From NCBI GenBank assembly GCA_963712485.1, contig CAVQID010000057.1, forward strand, positions 29,657 to 93,656: 64,000 nucleotides of DNA, read 5' to 3'. How positions within the stretch are numbered: the stretch's first letter is position 1; every line of letters begins with the position of its first letter. The notes below the pieces were generated by a model. The model saw only the letters and a list, made by a program, of their open reading frames with translations. It ran no database searches and had not been told where the DNA came from. This stretch comes from JALORV01 sp963712485 (GTDB taxonomy: Bacteria; Pseudomonadota; Gammaproteobacteria; Burkholderiales; Burkholderiaceae_F). Positions 17,345 through 28,941 of the stretch are shown in pieces. The translations under genes were made by a program, and so were the position numbers.

Positions 17345-18514
17345 CTAAATGGCGGCTGTACGGCCAGGGTGCGAATGCACGATCCAGAACGGTCGGGGGC
17401 GATGCTCGCAGTAGCTGCGCATCTTGCTGTCGGCGAAACGGGCAACGCGCGGACGAACTGCGAGATTCGTCGTCACGAGCTGCGGCGAGTTGTCTTCGCT
17501 CTCCACGATGTAGCCGTGGCCGTAGGGCTTCAGCACCACGTTGCCGCTGATACGCACATGGCGCGAACCGACGCTGACAATGCCGCGCTGGTACGACTGC
17601 TGCACCAGGCAGCCGCTGACGCAGCTTTCTGCAGCGTCGCCGTTGTTGTGCCAGTGCAGCGGGTAGCGCCCCGGCCGGTTGAGCTGCCCCATGCGACGGA
17701 ACTCGACTCCGGAGAAGCGGCCGATCGCGCGTCGGCCGGTCAAACCGGTCTTCACCGATCCGGCGATCATGCAGTAACCGCCGAGGCTCGACCGCTCGGA
17801 TTCTTCGCAACCCTGAACGACGATGCTGCGCTCGAGCAGCAGCACCTTGGCGATCGACCCCGGCGTCACATGCTGCAGCGAACCGTGCTTGCCGTGATGC
17901 CGATGCGCTACCGCATGATCGAGCGTAAGCGTCATGCAGTCGCCGCCGACCTGGTCGATGGTCCGTTCTTCCACCAGCGAGTGGTCCTGCCCGGAGGCAA
18001 TCGCCACCCGCTCACCAGCACGCCAGTCGACCGGTTGTGCGAGGCGGATCGTGTTGTGGCCCGGCGCAACCGAAGCGCCGAGCGGCACCCAGGAGGCACG
18101 CTGCTCGCCGTGCAGATCGATGGTGCCGCCATCGAGGGCGGCCAGGAACTTGGTACCGAGATCGGCGTGCGGCGCGACCCGGTCGCCTGCGCACAGCGTG
18201 ATCGTCAGCCGTTGCGTGAACGGGCGCTCGGGGCTGCCGGCGCACAGTCGCCCACCACCGCGAATCGCGATCCATCCGGCCCGCAGTTGCGTGTCACGCG
18301 TGGCAAAGAGCAGCGTTCCCTCGATGTCCAGGCTGCCTATGTCGATGTCGAGATCGAGCACGATCGTGCGACCCGCCTCGATGCGGACCGCAGCACCGAC
18401 GCCCGGCACGCTGCCACCCCACGTTGCTTCATCCGACCAGCGCAGGGCGCCGTCCGGAAAGACATCGGCGGGGGCCGGCGGAGCTCCGGCAGCCTGGAAT
18501 TCGAGGTAACCCAT
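17345..18514 (-). CDS. G8-domain / beta-helix protein, possibly truncated
   Basis: 389 residues from ATG 18514. Residues 25-120 look like a G8 domain: WSDEATWGGSVPGVGAAVRI, then IVLDLDIDIGSLDIEGTLLF and the repeated Gly/Asp turns. Residues 150-370 look like a parallel beta-helix (RLAQPVDWRAGERVAIASG, PLHWHNNGDAAESCVSGCLV, GHGYIVESEDN). This architecture resembles the start of CEMIP/TMEM2-type and bacterial polysaccharide-binding proteins, which are usually much longer. No signal peptide is visible. The protein ends soon after the helix, and an open frame just downstream (to about 17187) might be a lost extension. It lies 179 bp after lpdA on the same strand. Confidence 0.65.
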   Translation of the reverse strand: MGYLEFQAAGAPPAPADVFPDGALRWSDEATWGGSVPGVGAAVRIEAGRTIVLDLDIDIGSLDIEGTLLFATRDTQLRAGWIAIRGGGRLCAGSPERPFTQRLTITLCAGDRVAPHADLGTKFLAALDGGTIDLHGEQRASWVPLGASVAPGHNTIRLAQPVDWRAGERVAIASGQDHSLVEERTIDQVGGDCMTLTLDHAVAHRHHGKHGSLQHVTPGSIAKVLLLERSIVVQGCEESERSSLGGYCMIAGSVKTGLTGRRAIGRFSGVEFRRMGQLNRPGRYPLHWHNNGDAAESCVSGCLVQQSYQRGIVSVGSRHVRISGNVVLKPYGHGYIVESEDNSPQLVTTNLAVRPRVARFADSKMRSYCEHRPRPFWIVHSHPGRTAAI

Positions 18515-18693
18515 CGGCGGTGGCTGGCCTGATCCTTCGCCCGGAGTTAAACAAGACTGCGCCGAGCGGAAGACGTAGGGTACGGCAGCGCGACGACGCG
18601 TCAATCGCGCCGCCTGCATCCAGACGGATGAACTCGCTGCGCGCCGCCGATTGACTCGGCAGTTCTCGCGTTCAGTGATGGCGTGCGCGAAGA

Positions 18694-20481
18694 TCAGCGC
18701 CGTTGCGGCGGCAGGTCGGTGCAGACACCCTCGGCGATCTCCGCGGCCATGCCGATCGACTCGCCTAGCGTCGGATGCGGATGGATCGTGCGGCCGATGT
18801 CGACAGCGTCGGCACCCATTTCGATCGCCAGCGCGACCTCGCTGATCAGGTCGCCGGCGTGGGTGCCGACGATGCCGCCACCGACGACACGGTGCGTGTC
18901 TTCGTCGAACAGCAGCTTGGTGTAGCCCTCGTCGCGACCGTTGGCGATGGCGCGACCCGATGCGGACCACGGGAACAAGCCTTTTTGCACCTTGCGACCC
19001 TGCTTCTTCGCATCGTCCTCGGTCAGGCCGACCCAGGCGATTTCCGGATCGGTGTAGGCAACCGAAGGAATGACCTGCGCGTCGAAGTGCGCCTTGTGCC
19101 CCGCGATCACTTCCGCTGCAACGTGACCCTCGTGTACCGCCTTGTGAGCCAGCATCGGCTGGCCGATGATGTCGCCGATCGCGTGGATGTGCGGGACGTT
19201 GGTGCGCAACTGGCTGTCGACCGCGATGTAGCCGCGCGCATCGACGTTCACGCCGGCGCGCTCGGCGCCGATGTTGCGTCCGTTCGGCGTCCGTCCGACC
19301 GACTGCAGGATCAGGTCGTACCACTGCGGTTCGGCCGGCGCTGATTCTCCCTCGAAGTAGACCAGCAAGCCGTCGGGCTTGGCCTCGACCGAGACCGTTT
19401 TCGTCTTGAGCATGATGTTGTCGAAGCGCGGGGCATTCATCTTCTGCCAGACCTTGACGAGGTCGCGGTCCGCCCCCTGCATCAGGCCGTCGAGCATTTC
19501 GACAACGTCGACGCGCGCGCCCAGCGTCGAGTAGACCGTCGCCATTTCCAGTCCGATGATGCCGCCGCCGACGACCAGCATCTTCTTCGGCACCGCGGGC
19601 AGCGTCAGTGCCCCGGTCGAGTCGACGATGCGATCATCGTCGGGCATGAACGGCAGGCGCACGGCAGCCGAGCCGGCGGCGATGATCGCATTGCCGAAGC
19701 GCACCACCTGTTTGGATCCGGTCCTGTCTTGGCCATCGCCGCTGGTCAGCTCCACTTCGAGGTGATTCGGCCCGACGAAGCTGCCATAGCCGCGCACGAC
19801 CGTGACCTTGCGCATCTTGGCCATCGAGGCGAGGCCGCCGGTCAGCTTGCCGACGACCTTGCTCTTGTGTGCCCGCAACTTGTCGAGGTCGATTTTCGGT
19901 GCGCCGAAGTCGACGCCGAGACGAGCGAAGTGAGCCGCCTCGTCCATCACCGCAGCGACGTGCAGCAACGCCTTCGACGGAATGCAGCCGACGTTGAGGC
20001 AGACGCCGCCCAACGACGCGTAGCGCTCGACGAGCACGACCTTCAGCCCGAGATCCGCGGCTCGGAAGGCGGCCGAATAACCGCCGGGTCCGGCACCGAG
20101 CACCAGCACGTCGCACTCGAGGTCGGCAGCGCCGGTGAAGGTACTAGCGGCAGGTGCCCCGGCGGGCGGCGGGCTGGTCGACGGGGCTGGCGCAGCCGCT
20201 GGCGCCGGCTTCGGCGCGGGGCTTGGCGCAGTGGACACCGCGGACGGCTCGAGCTTCAGGACCAGCGAGCCCTGCGAGACTTTGTCGCCGAGCTTCACGC
20301 GCAGTTCCTTCACCACTCCGGCGGCCGACGACGGAATCTCCATCGACGCCTTGTCGCTTTCGACCGTGATCAGCGACTGTTCCTTCGTGATGCTGTCGCC
20401 GGGCTTGACCAGCACCTCGATCACCTCGACATCCTTGAAATCGCCGATGTCGGGCACCACGACGTCAATGAGCTGGCTCAT
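18694..20481 (-). CDS. lpdA: Dihydrolipoyl dehydrogenase (E3) with N-terminal lipoyl domain
   Basis: 595 residues. An N-terminal biotinyl-lipoyl domain (residues 1-78, lipoylated Lys in ESDKASMEIPSS) is joined by an Ala/Pro linker to a full flavoprotein. That part has the FAD loop DVLVLGAGPGGYSAAFRAAD, redox disulfide GGVCLNVGCIPSKALL, NAD-binding GGGIIGLEMATVYSTLGARVDVVE, and dimer-domain His in GRTIHPHPTLGES. It regenerates lipoamide for the pyruvate dehydrogenase complex. Lipoyl-bearing E3 is typical of betaproteobacteria. Its ATG overlaps the stop of the proteasome-like gene, and it is the last gene of the PDH operon. Its lipoyl domain is nearly identical in DNA to those of aceF. Confidence 0.96.
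   Translation of the reverse strand: MSQLIDVVVPDIGDFKDVEVIEVLVKPGDSITKEQSLITVESDKASMEIPSSAAGVVKELRVKLGDKVSQGSLVLKLEPSAVSTAPSPAPKPAPAAAPAPSTSPPPAGAPAASTFTGAADLECDVLVLGAGPGGYSAAFRAADLGLKVVLVERYASLGGVCLNVGCIPSKALLHVAAVMDEAAHFARLGVDFGAPKIDLDKLRAHKSKVVGKLTGGLASMAKMRKVTVVRGYGSFVGPNHLEVELTSGDGQDRTGSKQVVRFGNAIIAAGSAAVRLPFMPDDDRIVDSTGALTLPAVPKKMLVVGGGIIGLEMATVYSTLGARVDVVEMLDGLMQGADRDLVKVWQKMNAPRFDNIMLKTKTVSVEAKPDGLLVYFEGESAPAEPQWYDLILQSVGRTPNGRNIGAERAGVNVDARGYIAVDSQLRTNVPHIHAIGDIIGQPMLAHKAVHEGHVAAEVIAGHKAHFDAQVIPSVAYTDPEIAWVGLTEDDAKKQGRKVQKGLFPWSASGRAIANGRDEGYTKLLFDEDTHRVVGGGIVGTHAGDLISEVALAIEMGADAVDIGRTIHPHPTLGESIGMAAEIAEGVCTDLPPQRR
20324..20453 (-). repeat. Lipoyl-domain DNA repeat, copy in lpdA
   Basis: About 130 bp nearly identical to 22625-22754 and very similar to 22277-22406. 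It encodes the core of a lipoyl domain around ESDKASMEIPSS. Identity extends to silent positions, which suggests recent gene conversion. Confidence 0.85.
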
Positions 20482-21065
20482 GATTCCTCACTGCCGCCGT
20501 CGGCGGCCTGGATGCTGAAAACTCGTGCCGGCAGGGCCGAGCTCTTGTCGAATTCCGCACCGGCCCGCACACCGAGCTCGGCGATGCGGCGCGCCGAGGC
20601 AGTCCGGTCATAGGCGGCGTACATCGCGCCGAGCGCGAAATTGCGCCCGGATCCGATACCCCAGAAGCGGTCGAAGCAGAACACTTCGCGATAGGAGTAG
20701 ACCCCGTAGATCCCGCTCGCATTGGCGATCAGCGCGGTGATCTGCGATGACTCGTACGGATCGCCCTCGTCTTCCTTCGGGTTCAGGAAGAACTGAGTCT
20801 TGAGCACCGGATGCAGGCGCTGGAACGTGTTGAAGATCTCCTGGCGGCCATCAAGCTGGACCTCGTCTCCCAGATGCTGCATCGCCTGCGCGAACACCGC
20901 GAAATGCGCCGTGCTCCCGGCCAGGCCGATAAAGGAGTCCTTCACCTTGAAGATCTTCTCGTTCATCTCGTAGCCGTGCGGCAGGCGCGTCTCTCCGAAC
21001 GTGACGAGCGCGTCGGAAGCGATGGCGATCTCGCTGCCCTTCTTGACGACGACGATGGTGGTCAT
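20478..21065 (-). CDS. Proteasome-type (HslV-like) Ntn hydrolase
   Basis: 195 residues from ATG 21065. The start MTTIVVVKKGSEIAIASDAL matches the beta-subunit pattern of HslV/20S proteasomes, where the Thr exposed after Met removal is the nucleophile, followed by the Asp of SDA and the Lys of NEKIFKVKDSFIGLAG. FWGIGSGRNFALGAMYAAYD corresponds to the conserved GSG/SG turn near the C-terminus. It is longer than HslV and no unfoldase (HslU) gene is adjacent, so it may be a self-standing proteasome homologue. It lies between aceF (31 bp) and lpdA (4-bp overlap) on the same strand, so it is co-transcribed with PDH. Substrate is unknown. Confidence 0.8.
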   Translation of the reverse strand: MTTIVVVKKGSEIAIASDALVTFGETRLPHGYEMNEKIFKVKDSFIGLAGSTAHFAVFAQAMQHLGDEVQLDGRQEIFNTFQRLHPVLKTQFFLNPKEDEGDPYESSQITALIANASGIYGVYSYREVFCFDRFWGIGSGRNFALGAMYAAYDRTASARRIAELGVRAGAEFDKSSALPARVFSIQAADGGSEES

Positions 21066-21096
21066 CGGTGGAACACTGAGAAAACGCCCCCGCGGC

Positions 21097-22782
21097 CTAG
21101 AGCAGGACGCGGCGGAAGTCGGCGAGGATCTGCGCCAGCATCGAGTTGAAGCGCGCCGCTCCGGCACCATCGACGACCCGGTGATCCCATGAGAGCGACA
21201 GCGGAAGGACGAGGCGCGGCTCGAACTGCTTGCCGTCCCAGACCGGTTTCATCGCCGCGCGGCAGACGCCGAGGATCGCGACTTCGGGCGCATTGATGAT
21301 CGGCGTGAAGGACGTCCCGCCGATACCGCCCAGTGAGGAGATCGAGAACGTGCCACCCTGCATGTCCGAGGGACCGAGCTTGCCATCGCGCGCCTTGGCG
21401 GCCAGCGCCGACGTCTCCTGCGCGATCTCGAAGATACCCTTCTTGTCGGCGCCCTTCACCACGGGTACGACGAGACCCTGCGGCGTGTCGGCAGCAAAGC
21501 CGATGTGCCAGTAGTTCTTGCGAATGATCGCCCCGCCTTCCGGGTCGATGGAGCTGTTGAAGTCCGGGAATTTCTTCAGGACGGCAACGCACGCCTTGAT
21601 CAGGAAGGCCAGCATCGTCAGCTTCGGCGTGTCCTTGCTCTTCGCGTTCTCGTTGTTGAGCTGCACGCGGAAGGCTTCGAGATCGGTGATGTCCGCATCC
21701 TCGTGATTGGTGACATGCGGGATCGTCACCCAGTTGCGCGACAGCGCCGGACCCGAGATCCGGCGGATGCGCGACATTTCGACGCGCTCGATCGGCCCGA
21801 ACTTGGCGAAGTCCACGACGGGCCACGCCGGCAGGTTGAGTCCGAGTCCCATGCCCGGTGCGCCGGCCGGCGCGGCCGCAGGCCGTGCGCCGCCCGCCAT
21901 CACGCCCTTGACGTGCTCACGCACATCTTCGACGGTGATCCGGCCCTTTGTGCCGCTGCCGCGGACATGGGTCAGGTCGACACCCAATTCGCGCGCGAAC
22001 TTGCGCACCGACGGCGACGCGTGCGGCTTGGCACCGGGCGAAGGGCCCAGGTCGATCGGCTGTGGGCGCGCGCCCATCTCGGTCGCGAAGGCGGTCGACC
22101 TTGGAACGTCAGGCGCATCCGGCGCGGGTGTCGGTGCGGGTGCGGGGGCCGCGGCGGCGACCGGGGTTGCAGGCGCTGCAGCGGGTACGCCCGCCGAGCC
22201 GGACAACACCACGACCGGCGTGCCCTGCGAGACCTTGTCGCCGATCTTCACGCGCAGTTCCTTGACCACGCCTGATGCCGACGACGGAATCTCCATCGAC
22301 GCCTTGTCGCTTTCCACCGTGATCAGCGACTGTTCCTTCGCGACGGTATCGCCGGGCTTGACCAGTAACTCGATCACTTCGACATCCTTGAAATCGCCGA
22401 TGTCGGGGACCACGACCTCGACCGTGCCGCTGGGCGAAGTCGCCGGCGCCGGCGCAGGGCTCGGCGCCGCGGCAGGCGGCTGCGCTGCCGCCTTCGCCGC
22501 AGGCGCGGCTTTCGCTGCCGGTGCGGCGGACGCTTCGGCATCCGCCGCGTCGAGAACAACGACCGGGCTGCCCTGCGAGATCTTGTCGCCGAGCTTCACG
22601 AGCAACTGCTTGACCACGCCCGCAGCCGACGACGGAATCTCCATCGACGCCTTGTCGCTTTCCACCGTGATCAGCGACTGTTCCTTCGTGATGCTGTCGC
22701 CGGGCTTGACCAGCACCTCGATCACCTCGACATCCTTGAAGTCACCGATGTCAGGTACCTGAACTTCGACGCGTTGGCCCAT
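21097..22782 (-). CDS. aceF: Pyruvate dehydrogenase E2, dihydrolipoyl acetyltransferase
   Basis: 561 residues from ATG 22782. Two N-terminal lipoyl domains (lipoyl Lys in ESDKASMEIPSS near residues 43 and 161) are separated by Ala/Pro linkers. A peripheral-subunit-binding domain follows (SVRKFARELGVDLTHVRGSG), then the catalytic domain with the active-site SWDHRVVDGAGAARF. It transfers acetyl from the E1-bound intermediate to CoA. An in-frame start 26 codons earlier was rejected because it lies in the aceE-aceF gap with no ribosome site. It follows aceE after 102 bp. Confidence 0.96.
   Translation of the reverse strand: MGQRVEVQVPDIGDFKDVEVIEVLVKPGDSITKEQSLITVESDKASMEIPSSAAGVVKQLLVKLGDKISQGSPVVVLDAADAEASAAPAAKAAPAAKAAAQPPAAAPSPAPAPATSPSGTVEVVVPDIGDFKDVEVIELLVKPGDTVAKEQSLITVESDKASMEIPSSASGVVKELRVKIGDKVSQGTPVVVLSGSAGVPAAAPATPVAAAAPAPAPTPAPDAPDVPRSTAFATEMGARPQPIDLGPSPGAKPHASPSVRKFARELGVDLTHVRGSGTKGRITVEDVREHVKGVMAGGARPAAAPAGAPGMGLGLNLPAWPVVDFAKFGPIERVEMSRIRRISGPALSRNWVTIPHVTNHEDADITDLEAFRVQLNNENAKSKDTPKLTMLAFLIKACVAVLKKFPDFNSSIDPEGGAIIRKNYWHIGFAADTPQGLVVPVVKGADKKGIFEIAQETSALAAKARDGKLGPSDMQGGTFSISSLGGIGGTSFTPIINAPEVAILGVCRAAMKPVWDGKQFEPRLVLPLSLSWDHRVVDGAGAARFNSMLAQILADFRRVLL
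22277..22406 (-). repeat. Lipoyl-domain DNA repeat, second domain of aceF
   Basis: About 130 bp, the more diverged of three copies (see 20324-20453 and 22625-22754). A few clustered differences sit around the segment encoding VKPGDTVAKEQ. Confidence 0.8.
22625..22754 (-). repeat. Lipoyl-domain DNA repeat, first domain of aceF
   Basis: About 130 bp, differing from the lpdA copy at only a handful of positions. The two are more alike than the two domains within aceF. Confidence 0.85.
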
Positions 22783-22884
22783 GGGGTCGGCCCTTTCGTT
22801 GGTGTTGTCCTCGCGCTGCGAGAAGCGCGGAATCGTCGTCAAAGACATCCAGCCCGCCACGGGCTAACCCGTGGCGGACGGCGA

Positions 22885-25581
<2,697 letters not shown>

Positions 25582-25662
25582 CGTTGTCTCCTGGGCGATG
25601 AATCTGCCTCTGAAAAATGCCAGCTGGCTGCGCTGCATTGGCGCGGCCTGGTATCGAAAATG

Positions 25663-25691
25663 ACGATATCAGCTTTGCCGCGGCCTTTCAA
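25663..25691 (-). promoter_or_regulatory. Candidate sigma-70 promoter of the PDH operon
   Basis: On the minus strand TTGAAA (25691-25686), a 17-base spacer, then TATCGT (25668-25663), about 80 bases upstream of aceE. The surrounding DNA is the AT-rich gap between aceE and the divergent sensor kinase. No PdhR operator was recognised. Confidence 0.5.
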
Positions 25692-25815
25692 ATTGCGGCA
25701 TCGCATTTCTTAATATGGAATACCCTAAGCCCGGCTACGACGAGCGGAGTCGGCCCACAGCACGCTCCCGATAATATGCGCACGCCGCGAGGAAGAAACA
25801 CCCGCGCTCCCGCCA

Positions 25816-28245
25816 TTGCCGCCCGCCAAATTCCCCAGCCCCGGAGAGCTGCCCCCCGACGCGGTGCAACTCGCCTTCGATCGCATGGCGCAGGCGCAGT
25901 CACATCGCGTCGACTTTGCGCGTTTCGTCCCGCTGGTTGCGATCGCGCTGGTCGTCGCACTGAGTGCCGGAATCGCCTACCTGCTGATCAACGAAGACCG
26001 CGCGCTGCAGCGTGATTCGTTGCATCGCGACACGGACACTCTGGCGCAGTCCCTGTCGCTACGACTTCAGACGATAAGTGAGGCGATCAGTGATCTCGCG
26101 CGCGACGCCGCGAGCGCGGAACGCGCGGAAAGGCGCTTCGTCGCCGCGACACGCGAGGTCCAGGCTGCCAAACCCGAAGTGGTGCACGTCGCGGTCGTCG
26201 ACAACGCCGCACGCGTCGTCTGGTCGGTTGCCTCACTCGGCCCCCTTGGCGAGGCCGTGCGTGCACCGGACACGCAACTCACCTCCGAGCGGCTGACAGC
26301 GGCCCTGAGCAACGCGCGCGAAGCGCATTCCTTGTTCTTCTCGCCGGCATACGACGATCCCTCCGGACCGGCCGGACCGGACAACGGCGGGCCGTTTACC
26401 GACCTGGTGGCGCCGGTGTTCTCTGAAGAGCTGTACCGCGGTGCCGTCGTAGCCCGAGTTTCGCTGCCCGAACTGCTGCGTCGGGCGGTCGCTCCGGATG
26501 TCGCGCTGCGCTACCGCGTCAGCCTGCTGAACGATGCCGGGCGAAGCACTGGCCTCGACGACCGCGAGTTCGACACCCCGCGATGCGCTGGTCTATGAAG
26601 TGCCGATCTACCTGCTTCCCGACGGCGTGATGCTGCAGGCGTCGGCCTTCCGCGTGCGCTCGCCGCTGCTCGGCAGTGTGCTCGCCTGGGTCGTGGCCGG
26701 CCTGACTGTCGCCGTCATCGTCACTCTGGTTGCGCTGGCGCGGCGCGACGCGAAGCAGGCGCGTGTCGAGCGCACGCTGCGGGCGGAAACAGCGTTCCGT
26801 CGCGCGATGGAAGATTCGCTCGCGACCGGACTGGCGGTCATCGACCGGCACGGCGTCATCCGCCACGTGAACGCGGCATTCAGCCAGATGACGGGCTGGC
26901 AGATGGCCGACCTGGTCGGCCGCAGCGCACCTTTCCCCTACTGGCCGCCCTGGCCAGTTCGCCGAACACCAGACGACGCTCAATACCTTGCTCGAAGGCG
27001 GGGCGCCCGCAAGCGGGTTCGAGCTCAAGGTAATGCGGCGCGACGGCACGCTGTTCGACGCGCGGCTGTACGGCTCACCGCTGCTGTCGGACGATGGCGA
27101 ACAGCTCGGCTGGATGACCGCGATGGCGGACATCACGGAACCGAAGCGCATCAGCGAACAGCTCGAGGCCGCGCACGAGCGCTTCACGACGGTACTGCAG
27201 TCCCTCGACGACGCGGTGTCGGTCGTTGCCGCAGCGCCGTCCGGTGAAGGCGACGAGCTGCTCTTCGCCAACCGCGGCTACCGCAAACTGTACGGCGGCG
27301 ATGCGCTCGGCCACCGCCGGCTCCAGCAGGCGCTCGCCGCGCACGGCGGGGCCATTGCCGGCGAAGCCTACGACAGCAAGCTGCAACGATGGTTTGACGT
27401 GCGCACGCGCGAGGTACGCTGGGTCGACGGCCGCGACGTGCGGCTGCAGATCGCCACGGACATCAGCGACCGCAAGGCAACCGACGAGATCGTCCGGCAG
27501 CAGCAGGAAAAGGTTCAACTGACTTCGCGGCTGATGACAATGGGCGAGATGGCCTCGTCACTTGCGCACGAGCTGAACCAGCCACTGACGGCGATCAGCA
27601 ACTACAGCCTCGGCACCGTCTCGCGCCTGCGCGATGGCAATGTGACGCCCGCGGAGCTGCTGCCGGCGCTGGAGAAGACGGCGGGCCAGGCACAGCGCGC
27701 CGGCAACATCATCCGGCGCATTCGAGAGTTCGTGAAGCGCGCGGAGCCGCGCCGGCGGCCGACCCCGGTCGCCCGCATCGTCGAGGACGCGATTGGTTTT
27801 GCCGAGATCGAGGCGGCGAAGAAGCAGATCGCCATTCACACGCAGGTGCCGCCGGACCTTCCGCCACTGAACGTCGACCCGATCCTGAGTCGAGCAGTTG
27901 CTGCTCAATCTGCTGAAAAATGCCATCGATGCGATGGACGACGCAGTTGCGCGACGCATCGACCTCGTCGTGCGTCGCGTTGACGACATGGCCGAGTTCG
28001 CCGTCATCGACCGCGGGTGCGGCATACCTTCGGAGCACCGCGCAAGTCTGTTCCAGCCGTTTTTCAGCACCAAGTCGGACGGCATGGGCATGGGCCTCAA
28101 TATCTGCCGTTCGATTGTCGAGTTTCACCAGGGCCGGCTGCAGCTGGAGGAAAACCCTGAGGGCGGAACCATCTTCCGCTTCACCTTGCCGCTTGCGACC
28201 GCGGAGACGGTCGACGAGAATGCCCGTCACTCTGACGTGAAGTGA
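25816..28245 (+). CDS. PAS-domain sensor histidine kinase, interrupted by three +1 frameshifts
   Basis: Four successive reading frames join into one kinase of about 808 residues. Domains: TM helix (FVPLVAIALVVALSAGIAYL), a periplasmic sensing region, a second TM helix (VLAWVVAGLTVAVIVTLVAL), a PAS domain (VIDRHGVIRHVNAAFSQMTG), a second PAS-like domain, HisKA with the phospho-His in SLAHELNQPLTAISN, then the ATPase (NLLKNAIDAM; GMGMGLNICRSIVEFH). Extra bases lie near 26540 (GCGAAGCAC), 26953 (GCCCTGG, run of C) and 27892 (CTGAGTCGAG). Removing one at each point restores the protein. The TTG start is uncertain, and ATG 25885 is an alternative. It is coupled to the FixJ-type regulator 4 bases downstream. 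Confidence 0.82.
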
Positions 28246-28249
28246 GCAC

Positions 28250-28876
28250 ATGGATTCTGACGACGTTCTGGGCGTGGTTTACGTCATCGATGACGACGAC
28301 GCGGTGCGCGACTCGCTGCAGTGGCTGCTCGAAGCGAGCCGCTATCGAGTCATCGGCTTCGACAGCGCAGAGAAATTCCTTGCCGACCACGACCCCGAGG
28401 CGATCGCCGTGGCGATCATCGATGTGCGCATGCCCGGCATGAGCGGCCTCGAACTGCAGGACGAGCTCATCGCCCGCAAGGTCACCTACCCGGTCATCTT
28501 CATCACCGGCCACGGCGACGTGCCGATGGCCGTTTCGACGATGAAAAAGGGCGCGGTGGATTTCATCGAAAAGCCGTTCGACCAGACCGCACTGAAGGCA
28601 CTCGTCGAGCGCATGCTCGGCGAAGCGCGCGTGCGTGCGGCGGACAACGAGAGCCGGCGACTCAGCGAAGCGCTGATGGCCAAGCTCACGGCTCGCGAGC
28701 AGCAAGTGCTCGAGCGCATCGTCGCAGGGCGGCTCAACAAGCAGATCGCGGACGATCTCGGCATCTCGATCAAGACGGTCGAGGCGCACCGCGCCAACAT
28801 CATGGACAAGCTGAATGCCAACACCGTCGCTGACCTGATGCGCACCGTGCTCGCCGGAGGCGGGCTGCGTCCGTAG
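28250..28876 (+). CDS. FixJ/NarL-family response regulator
   Basis: 208 residues. The receiver domain has DDDD at the N-terminus, the phospho-acceptor Asp in AIIDVRMPGMSG (about residue 60), and Lys in IEKPFDQ. A LuxR-type HTH follows at the C-terminus (LTAREQQVLERIVAGRLNKQ, IADDLGISIKTVEAHRANIM). The ATG lies 4 bases after the kinase stop, so it is the cognate regulator. Genes under its control are not visible. The divergent PDH operon is a candidate because of the shared intergenic region. Confidence 0.93.
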   Translation: MDSDDVLGVVYVIDDDDAVRDSLQWLLEASRYRVIGFDSAEKFLADHDPEAIAVAIIDVRMPGMSGLELQDELIARKVTYPVIFITGHGDVPMAVSTMKKGAVDFIEKPFDQTALKALVERMLGEARVRAADNESRRLSEALMAKLTAREQQVLERIVAGRLNKQIADDLGISIKTVEAHRANIMDKLNANTVADLMRTVLAGGGLRP

Positions 28877-28941
28877 CGCAACTGGCGCGTCGGTAAACTG
28901 CGCGCCTTCACCGGCAGGCGCAGCAAAGAAGGATTCCCGAC

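Noticed and set aside
17345..19324. 659-residue minus-strand frame that runs through lpdA and the G8 gene
   Set aside because: Its N-terminal half is an out-of-frame shadow of lpdA. The real G8 protein begins at 18514.
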